NCBI GenBank assembly: GCA_028015205.1
Contig: CM051518.1
Location: 52,128,372 to 52,192,371, forward strand
Reading direction: 5' to 3'
Length of the DNA stretch: 64,000 bases
Origin: Mytilisepta virgata
Lineage: Eukaryota > Mollusca > Bivalvia > Mytilida > Mytilidae
Part shown: piece by piece, positions 1 to 13,300 of the stretch
Numbering within the stretch: position 1 is the stretch's first letter
Layout of the letters: each line of letters starts with the position of its first letter
Notes under the pieces: generated by a model
Database searches by the model: none
Seen by the model: the letters and a program-made list of their open reading frames with translations, nothing else
Told to the model about the DNA's origin: nothing
Position numbers and translations under genes: made by a program

Positions 1-480
1 ATTTACCTGTACAAGTCAAAAAGAAAGGTCAAGGGTCAGGGTCATTGAAAAAGTCCATAGCAACTGATGAAAAAGTCGCTAGCAACCATATATATTTGTT
101 TTAAGGACCTTATAGTTTACCTGTACAAGTCAAATAGAAAGGTCAAGGGTCAAGGTCATTGAAAAAGTCCATAGCAGCCAATGATAAAGTCCCTAGCAAC
201 CATATATATTTATGTTCAGGACCCTACAATTTATCTGTTCAGGTCAAAATGGAAGGTCAATAGTCAATGCCATTGAAAAAGTCAATAGCAACCAATGAAA
301 AAGTCCCTAGCAACCATATCTATTTGGGTTCAGGATTCTATATGTTAGCTGTAAAGGTCAATATTAAGGAGAAAATTGCGACGGTATACATTGAATAGCA
401 AAAATAACCATTGATGCAAGATCTACTGGTGCATAAAAGATAACAGTTGAGCGATTCAGGCTCGTGGGAGCCTCTTGTTA
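1..480 (+). repeat. 3' part of hairpin-ended repeat family with ~117-bp internal monomers
   Basis: Three or more diverged tandem units contain GGTCAAGGGTCA and AGTCCNTAGCAACCATAT. The element ends with GCGATTCAGG and the hairpin AGGCTCGTGGGAGCCT at 458-473, then CTTGTTA. The same end occurs at 20873-20896 and 60076-60098. The 5' end is outside the window. Confidence 0.75.
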
Positions 481-1139
481 AATCTACTCACCTGTCTCTT
501 AATCACCCCAGGACTAAATTTATTAAAATGTTCGTTTTGGGAGTAAACGATGATTCATAGGAACCCTCCAGAGAGATCACGAACGATAATAAACAGACTG
601 TAACCAAACAAATCACTTGTGCAAAATGTAAAAATAACTTATTAAAAATTAATAAGCCCCAGAAATCTTACATTTTTAGTCCATGGATCAATTAACTAAA
701 TAATTTGGAAGATTAAAATTTTTTCTTTTTTCTTCTTTTTACTTTCCCCTAAAGTTTCACCTTACTTCCGGTTAAAAAATAAACAAACACGATTTTACTT
801 TCGTCATTCAAAACAGGTACAAATTCGTTTTTGGTACTGAAAATAGTGGTTGTTGGTCGTGTTTGACAGGTGGTCGTCCACGGGGGGTCCATTTATTAGA
901 AAAAAAAACATCTGTGCAGCAAAAAAATGGTCGTTAAAGCCAGGTGGTCGTTCATTAGAGAGGTCGCTCAAGTCGGGTTTTACTGTATTATATATATAAT
1001 TTTCTTTATTGAACAGGTGGTAATTGCATAATTTCATCACTAATTTTGCATTTGTAAACAACAGTAAACAATAAACAAGATTTAGATATGATAATAAGTT
1101 TTACATCTTATATAATTAAATTATTTCTTTCACCTGTAG
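481..1139. other. Intron sequence upstream of exon 1, nothing recognised
   Basis: AT-rich sequence with several poly-T/poly-A runs. A small minus-strand ORF at 804-1061 has no coding character. Confidence 0.6.
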
Positions 1140-1399
1140 AGCAACAATTGGCAATGTCAAGTAGCAATAAATATAAAGAACTGAAACAAGAAGTACAGAG
1201 AGAAAAGGCTAGATTTGTTGCCTTGGAAAAACAGTATCAGGATAAAATTGTGGGAAAAGAACAAGAATTTCAGGCTCTACAGTTGAGAATGCAAACAGCT
1301 ATTAATGAAAATATGGCTGATAGAAGTGCCATGCAGGCTAGAATTCAACAGTATGAAATACAGCTTGGAGATCAAAGTAGATACACAAAACTTATTGAG
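1140..1399 (+). CDS. Exon 1 of window (kinectin/RRBP1-like)
   Basis: The acceptor TTTCTTTCACCTGTAG ends at 1139 and the donor GTACAT starts at 1400. The exon enters with the last two bases of a codon (phase 1 intron upstream) and leaves in phase 0. It encodes about 86 residues starting near EQQLAMSSSNKYKE and ending TKLIE, strongly charged and coiled-coil-like. The in-frame ATG at 1088 lies upstream of a good acceptor, so I treat it as intron sequence and not as the start. Upstream exons are outside the window. Confidence 0.87.
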
Positions 1400-4300
1400 G
1401 TACATTAAAAATATTTATGTATCTTATTAAAAATTCCTAAAATGAAATGTATTGTCATTTCAGCAGTTAGATATGCAGATGTGCATTTAGAAACAACAGT
1501 ATGCTTTTTAATTTATTTTAGGATTGTTTTGAAGTTTTGAACAAGTTAAACAAGAATAAACTGTTCCAAAATTTATAACAATCCGTATGATTTAATTTTC
1601 CAAAATTGCAAGTAGAATTATTGTCTTGCCTGCGATGAAATGTCACGGAGGCGAGATATATGTATTACTTTCCAGTGGCGTAATAAAATTTTGTAAAACT
1701 TTAATAACTTTGCACATGTAATACATACAATTATGATTTATGGTCCACAAGGTAGCTTATCGTATAAGGTTTGCTGCAGTATACTTGTCTTGTGACCCTG
1801 ACCTCATTTTCACTGACTTCATAAACATGAATTTAAAATATGTGTCCAAGTTTCGTGGTTTAATCCATTTCTCAGCAACTGTAATAACTAGACCAGCCAT
1901 ATTTGGTCTATAGATAGTTCTTAGTGGGTACATGCCAGTCTGACACCTGGCTTGGGACCTTGACCTCAATTTTATGCTCCAGTGACTTTGTCACTTTTTC
2001 ATGATGTGTCCAAGTTTCGTGGTTTAATCCATTTCTCAGAAACTAGTACCTAGACCCACCATATTTGGTCAGTAGATAGTTCTTGGTGGGTACATGTCAG
2101 TCTGACACCTGCCTTTTGACCTTGACCTCAATTTCATGCTTGAGTGACCTGTATCCATGTTTGGTCTATAGATAGTTGTTAGTGGCTACAGTACAGCCAG
2201 TGTTTCTTCCTCTAAATCCCGTTTCCCTTCAAGGGCACTTCTCACTGAACAAGGAAAACCACGGTGGGCAGATTGGTACAATCGCGGACGCAAAAATATA
2301 TGGGTTAACTGGACGAATTTGATCAATTTGAACGTATTTTTAAAGAGATTATTGTGTTAACAATCCCAAGTTTTTTATGTTTAAAATCGGATATTTTATG
2401 AGTGTAAACACAACAGGTGTTCAGGTGTGTCATAAAAATGTGTCATTGTTTATTCTGGCGTCTGCGGTATTAGTAATTTATCTATTGTTACCTTTAACGC
2501 CAATAACAACAGAGTCCATTGCTTCAATTGTTTTCAATGTAATTATGATCAATTATTTATTTATAATAAAGTGCTGCACTGATTAGCTACATACTAATTA
2601 TTTTTCTTGTTCAGGTGAGTTACGTTTCTGAGAATGTCAGTGTCAATCGTAAATACATCTTCTTATGTGTTGTGAATACATGTATGTAATTCATCTACGT
2701 ATACATTCTCATTTGGAATGTCCAAATACTGGGTAGTTCCTGAAGGGAGTGTTTATATAATTTTGTTTGTTAAAAGTATTTCTTCCTGACCACACACCTG
2801 TTATTCCAAATTGAAGGTGTTAATTATCAGCTTACGACTAAAGCGTGGTTTCAGAGTATGATTGTGTTACCAGTAATTATATATATCTAGTATGAAATAA
2901 ATAGTCATTGTAAGGTAATTGACAGATTAATTTTTTACTCCTGTGTTTATTATCTGACAGGTTTTTGTTATAGATGTAGGTGCATACCTACCTTTATCTT
3001 CCATACGACGGAAACATAAAGTTTAGATACGATCACGGACGCAAAAACATATGGGTTAACTGGACGAATATTATCAATTTGAACGTATTTTTAAAGCGAT
3101 TATTGTTTTAACAATCCCGTGTTTTTTACGTTTAAAATCGGATATTTTTTGGGGGTAAACACCACAGGTGTTCAGGTGTGTCATAAAAATGTGTCATTGT
3201 TTATTCTGGCGTCTGCGGTATTAGTAATTTATCCATTGTTACCTTAAACGCCGGTAACAACAGAGTTCATTGCTTCAATTGTTTTCAATGTAATTATGAT
3301 CAATTATTTATTTTTTAATAAAGTGCACTGATTACACATGTAGCTACATACTAATTATTTTTCTTGTTCAGGTGAGTTACTTTTATAAGAAGAAGAAAAA
3401 AAAAAACGTTTCTGAGAAAAAAAAAAAAAAAAAACGTTTCCGAGAATGTCAGTGTCAATCGTAAATACAACTAGGTATACTTTCTCATTTGGAATGTCCA
3501 AATACTGCGTAGTTGCAGTGAGTTTTCATATAATTTTGTTTATTAAAAGTATTTCTTCCTGACAACACACCTGTTATTCCAAATTGAAGGTGTTAATTAT
3601 CAGCTTACGATTAAAGCGTGGTTTCAGAGTAACATTGTGTTACCAGTAATTTTATACATATAGTATGGAATAAATAGTCATAGAAGATCTATAGTGAATT
3701 TTAAATATTAAAACATTGCCTACCCTTCAGAACTATAATTTTGAAATTATAAAAACACACGAAAAATACTTTGTCAACGCTAGTTTTTCCTTAATTGCGC
3801 AATTCTTCAACGAATGCATTTCTGTATTAATATATAAAAACATTGCGATTTTTAAATACAGATAATTATTAGAAAAGGCTCATTATCCTTTTGATAAAAA
3901 TGTTTTATAAATGTGTACATTTAATTATTCACATGTTAATCAACTAGTTGTTGTTTCAAATGTAATATATAGTAGATTCACTGCATTGTTATAAGGTAAT
4001 GGCAGATTAATTTTTGACACCTGTGTTCAAGGTTTTGTTATACATGTAGGTGTGTATACCTTCCTTCATTTGCCAGACGTCAAGCTGTTTGGTATTGTGG
4101 AAGATTGAAACATAAAGTTTAGAGAAAAATATACCTAGAAATAAAAATCTACAAAGAGGGAAAGGAGAATCCCTAAATATTAATTCTCATTAAAAAAAAA
4201 TATGCAAAGTGTGCAGTTCATTCTAATTTTTGAAAGGTACACTATTTTATACGGTATGAAATAAAAGAAAAAATTTTGTTTATTAACATGTATTTCTTCC

Positions 4301-7300
4301 TTACAACACACCTGTTACTCAAACTGAAGGGGTTAATTGTTAGCTTATGATTAAAGCGTGATTTCAGAGTATGATTGTGTTACCGGTAATTATATAAATC
4401 TACATGTAATATGGAATAGATGCTGAAGGTCTTAAGTGGATTTTCAGAACTTTAAATATTAAAACATTGCCTACCCTTCAAAACTATAATTTCGAAATTA
4501 TAAATTAATACACAATACTTTGTCAACACTAGTTTTTTCCTTAATTGCGTAATTCTTCAATGCATTGTATTAATATAAAAAAAAACATTGTGATTTTTAA
4601 ATACAGATATTTATTACAAAAAACTCAATATCCTTTGGATTAAAATGTTTTATACACGTGTACATTTAATTATTCACATGTTAATAAACAAGTTGTTGTT
4701 TCAAACGTAATATATAGGAGATTCGCTTGAATTGTTGTAAGGTAATGGACAGATTAATTTTTGACACCTGTGTTTATTATACATTTACCAGACCAAGGGT
4801 TTTGTTATAGATGTGTATACCTACCCTTATCTGCCAGACGATGGAAACATAAAGTTTAGAGAAAAATATAACATAAAAAGGAGGGAAAGGAGAATCTCTA
4901 AACATTAATTCTCATTAAAAAAAAACATGCAAAGATTGCAGTTCATTCTAATATTTTAAAGGAACAATATTTTATACGGTATGAAATAAAAGAAAAAATA
5001 AGGTTAAGAACATCGTTGGAAACCCACGGCCGGTCCCGCTTACGCTTTCCTTCCACTTTCGGGAAGTGGAAGCAAAGCGTAAGCGCGACTGGTCGTGAGT
5101 TTCCGACAATGAGTTAAGGAGAGAGCACAAGGATTAGTAATAGAACAAATGTATTATTTTTTATTTTAATACTTCAATAACATCATAGAAATACAGCCAA
5201 GTATAAATAATTATTCAACTTTTGAAAAACTAAAACTTATTTTATCTTCTAACGATCTTATGCGGTTTGTTGCTCCATTTATAAAATAGTCCTAAGCAAA
5301 AACAAAAAATTTCGTCTGCCGCAATATTTGATAAAACTACATGTATCTTAATTTGTTTTTTATTTAAGAAGTACACAGTAAAAAATCAATATAACATGTA
5401 CCATACAAGTTATTTTTCCAAATTGTATTGATTGAAGATTTTATCGTACTGTCATATACTTTCCCGCCAGTTTTTGCACGAGAATTGTGTGGTCTTGTCA
5501 CAGGTACATAATTTGACACTTGTCAATACATGTTACAAATCATCGATATACCACGCCTTCCTTGTAATCCATAATACCTTGACCTGTTACTTCAAACAAT
5601 ATACCGCGGTCAAGATTATTGTCAATCATTGTCTAGTCTACAGGATGACCCATTTATTTATGCTGACACCGATATTGGACAAATCTGTTATTATGAACAT
5701 AAAACAACTCCCGACTGCATATAAAATTATATAATTATGAAAAGGATTGGAACTAAATTAATAATTCTGGTATTAAAGAACACATAACGTAAATTTTTAA
5801 CCCGTTTTATTATATCGATCTGCTGACCGTCCACCGTGTTTTTCCACAGTCAAAAACGAACTTTCACCTGATAACGGATGCCCACGTTCAACGTGGACAA
5901 TAACTAGCCAACGTGGATCGGATAGTTGGTGGGCTTCCGTCAAAGAACGTGGGCATTGCGCAATCCGTTATACTTGTTCTGTACATGCAAGTCTGACACC
6001 TGTCTCTAGACTTTTACCTCAGTTGCATGCTTGAGTAACTTTGTCACATTTTCGAGATTAGGTCCATTTCTCAGCAACTTTTAATACCTAGACCCACCAC
6101 ATTTGGTCAATAGATAGTTCTTAGTGGATACATGTTGGTATTACACCTGCCTTTTGACCTTGACCAAATTTCTTTTGCAAAATGTCTGGTATCAGATAAT
6201 CATTATTCTGTGTCCATGTGCATACTCAGGCGAAACATGTAGTGTGTCCACTCTTGTTTGCATAACTTATTTAACCCAGGAATATTTAGTTCACAGACTG
6301 CGAATTAATATGTAGGTGATGTCACAGTACCCAAAGTAGATTATAAAATATAATCTAACCTGCTCAACTATTAAGAACCAATCAAATTGTTTGTTACAAT
6401 TTAAATTAAGTTATAATGCAATAAAATAGTATCATAATAAATATTGAAATTTTGAATAGGGGAAGATTTATTTTTCATATTTTTTGCAAAAAACAATAAT
6501 AAATTAGAATAGAAAGTTTATCAAAAACATATTTTCATTCAGTTTTTAGAGAGGACTTGCAAAAGTTATAGAATTGTAATGTAGTGATAAAAAATTTGGA
6601 TCAGGTGTGGATGAAAATTTATCAGTTTTAAATTGTATCCATAGTGACAAAACTATCCCTTCAGTATCATTAGCATTTTGATTGTATTTGACAACCGGGT
6701 TAGCATTTTAGTTTCTTGTATTGGAATAGATGTTTTTACCTGTAAACTTGAAACTGAGTCTGACTTGGTACTTGTTAGATTGTAAATTTCTATTTGTTTG
6801 CAGGAAAACAAAATGTTAAAAGAACAGTATGAAAGAGTCAAGTAAGTGTTTATAGTTGCTAGCTTTCATATAAAATTTAGGATTTCTGTTAAAAATGTTT
6901 GATTGCAATGTTTAAATTTGCTACTTATGTTTTTAAAAATTTTTAATGTGTCTCACTTAATCACAGTGTGAGTTTTAGTATTCTTTGTTGAATAAGATTG
7001 AATTGCTTGAAAAAATAACTGCTGAACCATGTAGAGTTTGAGTAAAAGAATGAAGAAACTGATGATGGCCACTGTTTGAAATGTATGAAAAATAATCTTT
7101 TGCTGCAAGCCTGCAATAAAAATGAATTTAATACTAGACTGGTCAGATTAGTGATATTAAATTTTTACTAGCCCTTATCTCTAGATAAGACTCTGGCTTC
7201 AGACTAATGGCTAAATTTGCAGACTGTTAAACTAAGCAGAATTTGACTCAAACTGACAGTTAATATTTCTGGTCAAATTTGTTTTGCCTCCACATATAAA

Positions 7301-10300
7301 GAAATGTGTTGTTAAGCACAAATAATATAATATCCTTCCTAAAGAAATACAATAACCTGAAAACAGATTTTAACAACTGTCTCATTGTGAGTTTGTAGTT
7401 AATTGGTATTTTAAATTTAGGTCTGTACATGTGTTAATGCTTTTGCAGGGCAGAAGCTGTACCTCCTGCAGAATTTAATAGTTTAAGACAGAAAGTCAGC
7501 ATCATGGAAAATGAATTATCCAGCAACTGTACAAAACTTAATATGAGCGAAAATGCAAAAAGGTCATTGGAAAATAAAGTAGCAAAGTTTGAAGAAGAAA
7601 TTAAAAAACTGAAAGGTGCAGAGGTAATTATTGTGAAAAATTGTTTAAGGTATAGGTTACAAACATTTATAATCCGTTTCAATGAAAATATACTATATAC
7701 ATAAAACTGAAAAAAGTTACATTATCAGTTATCCAAGAATGGGGAAGTATTGAATGTGATATAAACAGTATTATCAGGTAATGAGCAATGGGGAAAAGGA
7801 AAAATTATATTCCAAAGAACAAAATTGTAAATTGATAAATACTTAATCTTGCCATGGAAGGCAAGAAGATAAAAAAGTTGGAAATTTATTCAGACATGTT
7901 ATATGATTAAGGTGAGAAACTTTTATTAATGCTCATATAATAATGAGTTGTGGTATGAATACAGTTACATCGGTAGTGATAAAGTCTTGAGAAACGTTTT
8001 CTATTTGTTGGATCAGTTGCAAAGTCTATGTCATGCACATGTTTGAAAGTATTGAGTAGTGAAGCAGATTTGATATTCTGATGCATATACATGGAATGTC
8101 TCAAGACAACATTTGTCAAGTTAAGTTTTAAAGGTTAAAAAAAAAAGATTGAGTTAATGTGAGGAAAACGGATACGGATATGGAGTGAAGTTACAAAGAA
8201 AGCACAAAATCACAAGTATATAACTAATCAAACATCCAGAGATTACAACATGGTCTAACCACACCATGCCGCAAGCCCTGAATGGCCCCAGATTAATTAA
8301 GAACAGACTGTCGCTAACAAGTTTGCAAGTTCATAATGCAGACTTTAGAAAACAACATTTTTTACATAGAAATAGAATATCTACCATGATCACTTCATTG
8401 GTCGTGTTGAAATTCATATTTTCAACTGGATTTATGTTCGAATCCAACACCAACAATTAGACATAGTATAACTGGTGATCACATTATGGAAACTTCTTGA
8501 TGTTGGACAAGTTTTCTGTTGAAATAAGTTTGATGATATCTTTGTAGAATGATATAATTATTTTCAGAATAATTACATATCTTTTAAAATAATAAAGACA
8601 GGAATAAAAAGAATTAACTTCATATTTTATCAAGGGTGATAGTGCTGGTGTTTGGTCCAAAAGAGTTGATGAAGTAAATCAACAGTTAAGGAAAACAGAA
8701 GCAGAAAAGAACACCTTATCCAAGAATTTGCAGGCTGCAGAAAAAGAATGTTCAGCTGTGAAAAGTCGTTTACAGGAACTTGACAAAGCCTTATCTGGAA
8801 CAGACACAGTTTCAAAAGAATTAGAAGTGAAATTAAAGGTTTTTAGATTTATTAAGTAAAATATTTCCTCCATCTAGCTGAAAGAAAGTTTTAAGATGTT
8901 TATTTTCTGGAAACCTCTTAATCATTTTAATATTTGAAATGGTAGGGTTCTGAACTATAGCACTATCAAGCAATTTATCATTTATTCATTTAAAGTTATT
9001 TGTTAAAAGTGTTTTTGATTAAAATCAATGATCTAAAATATAACAATTTAACCATGAGACTACTTACGGTTTTTGTTCTTGTCTGTTTAGATATGTTCAA
9101 GCATGTAGTATGTTGAATTACACTAGACAAAATTTATGCACCCTTTTTCAAATGTTTAAAGTCTCTGTAACATTTTAAGAATACATTATCTTGAAACACA
9201 GGGTGCAGAAAAGGAAAAAATCTCATTTGAAACTTCCCTGAAAGCAGCAGAAAAGAAATTGGCAGATGCTGAAAAGGAAAAGGCTGCAATTCAAAAAGAA
9301 AAGTCAGAACTTCAGGCAGAACTGAAAGTAAGAGAGCTTTTTTTTGTGTTTTTGCCATAATAGGCCTAATTATTTGACACGTTGAAAAATTCAAGGAAAA
9401 TTCAATTTTTGTTTATTTATAACACTTTCAAAATTGTCAAAGTTACGGTCGTTATCAGGTGGTAATTTTAACTTCTTAGGTAAGTTAATCACTTTCGGTT
9501 CTTATCGAATGTTTATTTCATCTTTCTAAACCATTTAAACCATATGTCCTAAAAAAATTGAAAAACAAAATCGATTTGTTAGTAAATTTGATTGAATTTT
9601 TCCTACCTCGATGTTTACTTTTGAAAAGAAATCTGAAACAAGTTCGGAATGGAATTGCGTATTCGTGTTTCTGAGGGGAATATATTTGAAATATTTAAAT
9701 GAGATGAATAACGTTTTTAGAAAACAAATCCTCTTATGAGACATTTAAGAGAGATGGCCTGTTCAGTTTGATAGTATTACTAAATTAATGATAGAAAATT
9801 TTAAAAAGCAAAAAAATTCTTACATTTTTTTAGACCAGTAGAAAGTATAGACTAAAAATTAAGAATGGATATGAATACCCACAATATTTTATGACGAGAG
9901 GGATTTTTTTTACATACAAAACATTTTTATTGTAAACTATATTTTCATATGGGTAAAAATCTAGTTATTTGGTGATATATAGCAACAGCAGTATGTGACT
10001 GGTTGGGTGGGCAGCATTTGGCAGCTTAGATCCAAACAGTGCTGAAGGAAAATCTGGTTTGCTGTCACTCCAACAGCTTATTGATCCAGACTGTTCCCAG
10101 TCAAAAATTTAAACTTTTTTTTGTAAAATTGCACGGTATATGCTTGGACCAAGCTTATTGAAAGGATTTCTCAGATACAAATATTTCATGAGACTGTTTT
10201 TTTATTTGACTCAGAAAATTGATGAGGAAAAGAGAAGACTTGCTGATGAAGTGAAAGTTACAAAAGAGAAGCTTGTAACTAAAGAAGAAACAACAAAGAC

Positions 10301-13300
10301 AGCGACTGCACCTAATGGTGATATTCATGATGAGTCATCTGGAAGTAAAATCACAATGGTAGAACATGAAAAAATGTATGTTTACATTAAGAGTTGAATG
10401 TTTTAGAAACTACCTTATCTCTTAAACTTTTCATTCATATAACAGTGTTTAAATGTTCTATGGAGTTCTGTCCCTTCATGGCTGAAATCGCTTGTGATTA
10501 TAAATTACATTTTTAGTCATGGCCTCAAATGTTGGGGTGCATACTGTTTTCATTTGTTTGTCCATTTGTATGTCCTGACTGGATTAATATTCGGTAAAGT
10601 TCTATAACTCAGTAACCACTTGAGATTAGTTAAAATACAGATCAACATTTTTTTTGTAAGTGGCTGTACATACCACAATGTAGTCAAACAAAAATTGACA
10701 ATATTATATGTGTTGTAAATACTGGAAGTATTTTTTCCATGAATTATTTTCAGTATTAATGCATGTAAACATTATATAAAAAATGTCTGAAGTTTATATT
10801 TTATCTCTTAATTAAAACATTATTCTGTTTATGCATTACTGGTGTTGTGAATCATCGAAAATAAACAGTAATATTATGGTAATCTATGCATTCATAAACA
10901 TGTTATTAATGTATGATTTAATTATTACTCTGCTCATCCTGTGATAATTCCTGAATTTACAGTATTCAAAATGATTGATCATTCTGATAAGTATTCTATA
11001 TTAATTTTATCACATTATTTTACAGACTGTCAGAAAAAGTTGTTGAGTTGAAAAAATTAACAACAGAGATTGAAAACAGGAAAACAGAAATTACCAAAGT
11101 GCAGGAACAACTTGCAACACAGAAAAAAGAAGTTAATACAACACAAGAACAATTAAAATCTGTGAAAAATGAAAATTCCAATTTGAAAAATCAGTTAGAT
11201 AACCAAACAAAAGAACTGTCTAGTCTTAAATCAGAAGTGGGAAAGAAACAGTCAGGAACAGAAGAACTCGAAAAACTGAAAGCAGAAGTAGAGACACAGA
11301 AAAAGAAAAATAATGTATGTTTAATTAAGTACTAGTGTTTTCATACAGTCCATGTGAATGTCTTGGGACCGGGGTCTATTAGAATTTTAACTTTTTCAAG
11401 ATATATGTTGGAAAATAGATTAAAAATTTCAGATACACTTTTCTGTTTTAGGATATTCTGCATGACATTTGGTTTGTAATAGGATTTACCAACAGAAAGA
11501 AATTGGCAACATACTGTGGAGGTGGGGGGGGGGGGGGGGGGGGCTCCAAACAGTGATGAAGTTATCAAGTCATTTTTCTTTAAAATTTTCCAAATGTACA
11601 GTTTAACTGAATCAAAGGGGTAGCAGAAGTGATAATTGCATAAATAATTTTAAAAAATGTGATAGGATGTTAGATGATTAGTGGGTGTAAATCTCTGGTA
11701 GTACAAACATAATGTGAATTTAAACATGTAGTTTAACTCATAAAACTCCAAGATTTCCCTCAGAAAATATAAATGGCCAATTAATTTGTATTTTGTTTTC
11801 CCTCTTTTCATGTTCCTTGTGTTGTAATAGTCATTCTTGAGAATGCTTTCTGAATGAAGGTGTAGAATTATAATAAATCACTAAATTGCATTGAAATATT
11901 ATTTATATATATATGTGTGTATATGTACATGTACATGTATATTGTGAATGTGATCCAGCCACATTTCTCACAAATAAGATACAAAACGTATTATTAATTC
12001 ATTTAAAAAAAAAAATTAAGAATTTTTCCTTATTGTTATGAGTAACTTATCAAATGAGAAACAACTGGTTCAAAAATATGCTAATTACAACATCATGCTT
12101 GAATGTGAAAATAGAAATAAAAATATTGAACAACAATATGTCTGTTGAGTTTCAGATGTTTTGTTTTTTCATGAAAGATTCAGAATGAATTAGTAGTTTG
12201 AGGTGGTTTTGACATGCATGTCATTAATAATAAAGCTGATTATTTTATAACAGTAACCCTCCTTCTTAATCACAAGCAAAACCTATTATGGAAAATCATA
12301 GAGCAACTATCAATTTATAAATTGTGTGCTTGGTTTTTGTGAATCTTAAAAATTAACAATAGCATTAAATTTCATTCATAGAATTCCTGTATGTGTCGTA
12401 AAACAGTTTTATTAAATAGATTTAAATGCAGCATTATAGTGATTGTCGTCCATGCATATCTTTCACATTTAATCATAAAAGCACATTTGATAATTTATGA
12501 ATTTGAAGAATCCCTTAGTTGTCATTTTATGTTTGATGTAAATCATCACCTAACCATGATCACTAAAAATTATCTTATTATCGAAATAAACAATAAATTT
12601 TTGTACTTGTAAGGTTACAAGGTTACACTATTTATTTTTAAATTGATTAGCCACATTCTATTTTCCAAAACTTCCACTTGCCAAAAAGTTCTGTGGTGGA
12701 AATGTCATACATTAATTTTCTACAAACCATTTGTCTCTTGTTTTAGAAGAGGTTTTTTGGAAACTTTTTTAATATTTTTTATTTCATTGTAACAGTTGGA
12801 AAGGATAAAGATGTAGTGGTTTAAAAAACCTACAAAAGGCTCAGATGGCAACAAAATAAAAAATTATTATATCTTATATAGATAATGTAGTTTCTTGTGA
12901 TTAAATTTTACAGAATTTACAATATGCACAGAATTTTTAAACAATGGAATATTTTGACTCCTTCTGGATTTTTTTTCAAAAATGGATGATTTAATTTGTA
13001 AATATTTTATGTAATATAGGAATTAAGAGAAAAGAATTGGAAAGCAATGGATGCTTTAGATAAAACTGAAAAGTCTTGTTCTGAAAAAGTTCAGAAAGCT
13101 GTTAAAGAAACAAAGGTAATTTCACTCAAAATTTTCATTTCTTATAAACATTTTTTTACAAGAACAATTTTTTTTTTCATTTCGCTTTATAATGCCATGA
13201 TAGCACAGCGACTTCTTTAAATAAGTCATCAAATTTCATCTTTGATGTTGTGTGTTATGTTTTTTCACTTCATTATTTTGTGCTTGAAAGCAAAGTGTAT

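Noticed and set aside
1088..1139. ATG at 1088 as the start of the coiled-coil protein
   Set aside because: A good acceptor at 1139 separates it from the coding part, and the residues before it are hydrophobic AT-rich translation with no 5' UTR signal. The family has a long N-terminal region that must lie upstream.
11522..11542. Poly-G run as a regulatory G-quadruplex
   Set aside because: A plain mononucleotide run in an intron, prone to assembly error; nothing else supports a role.
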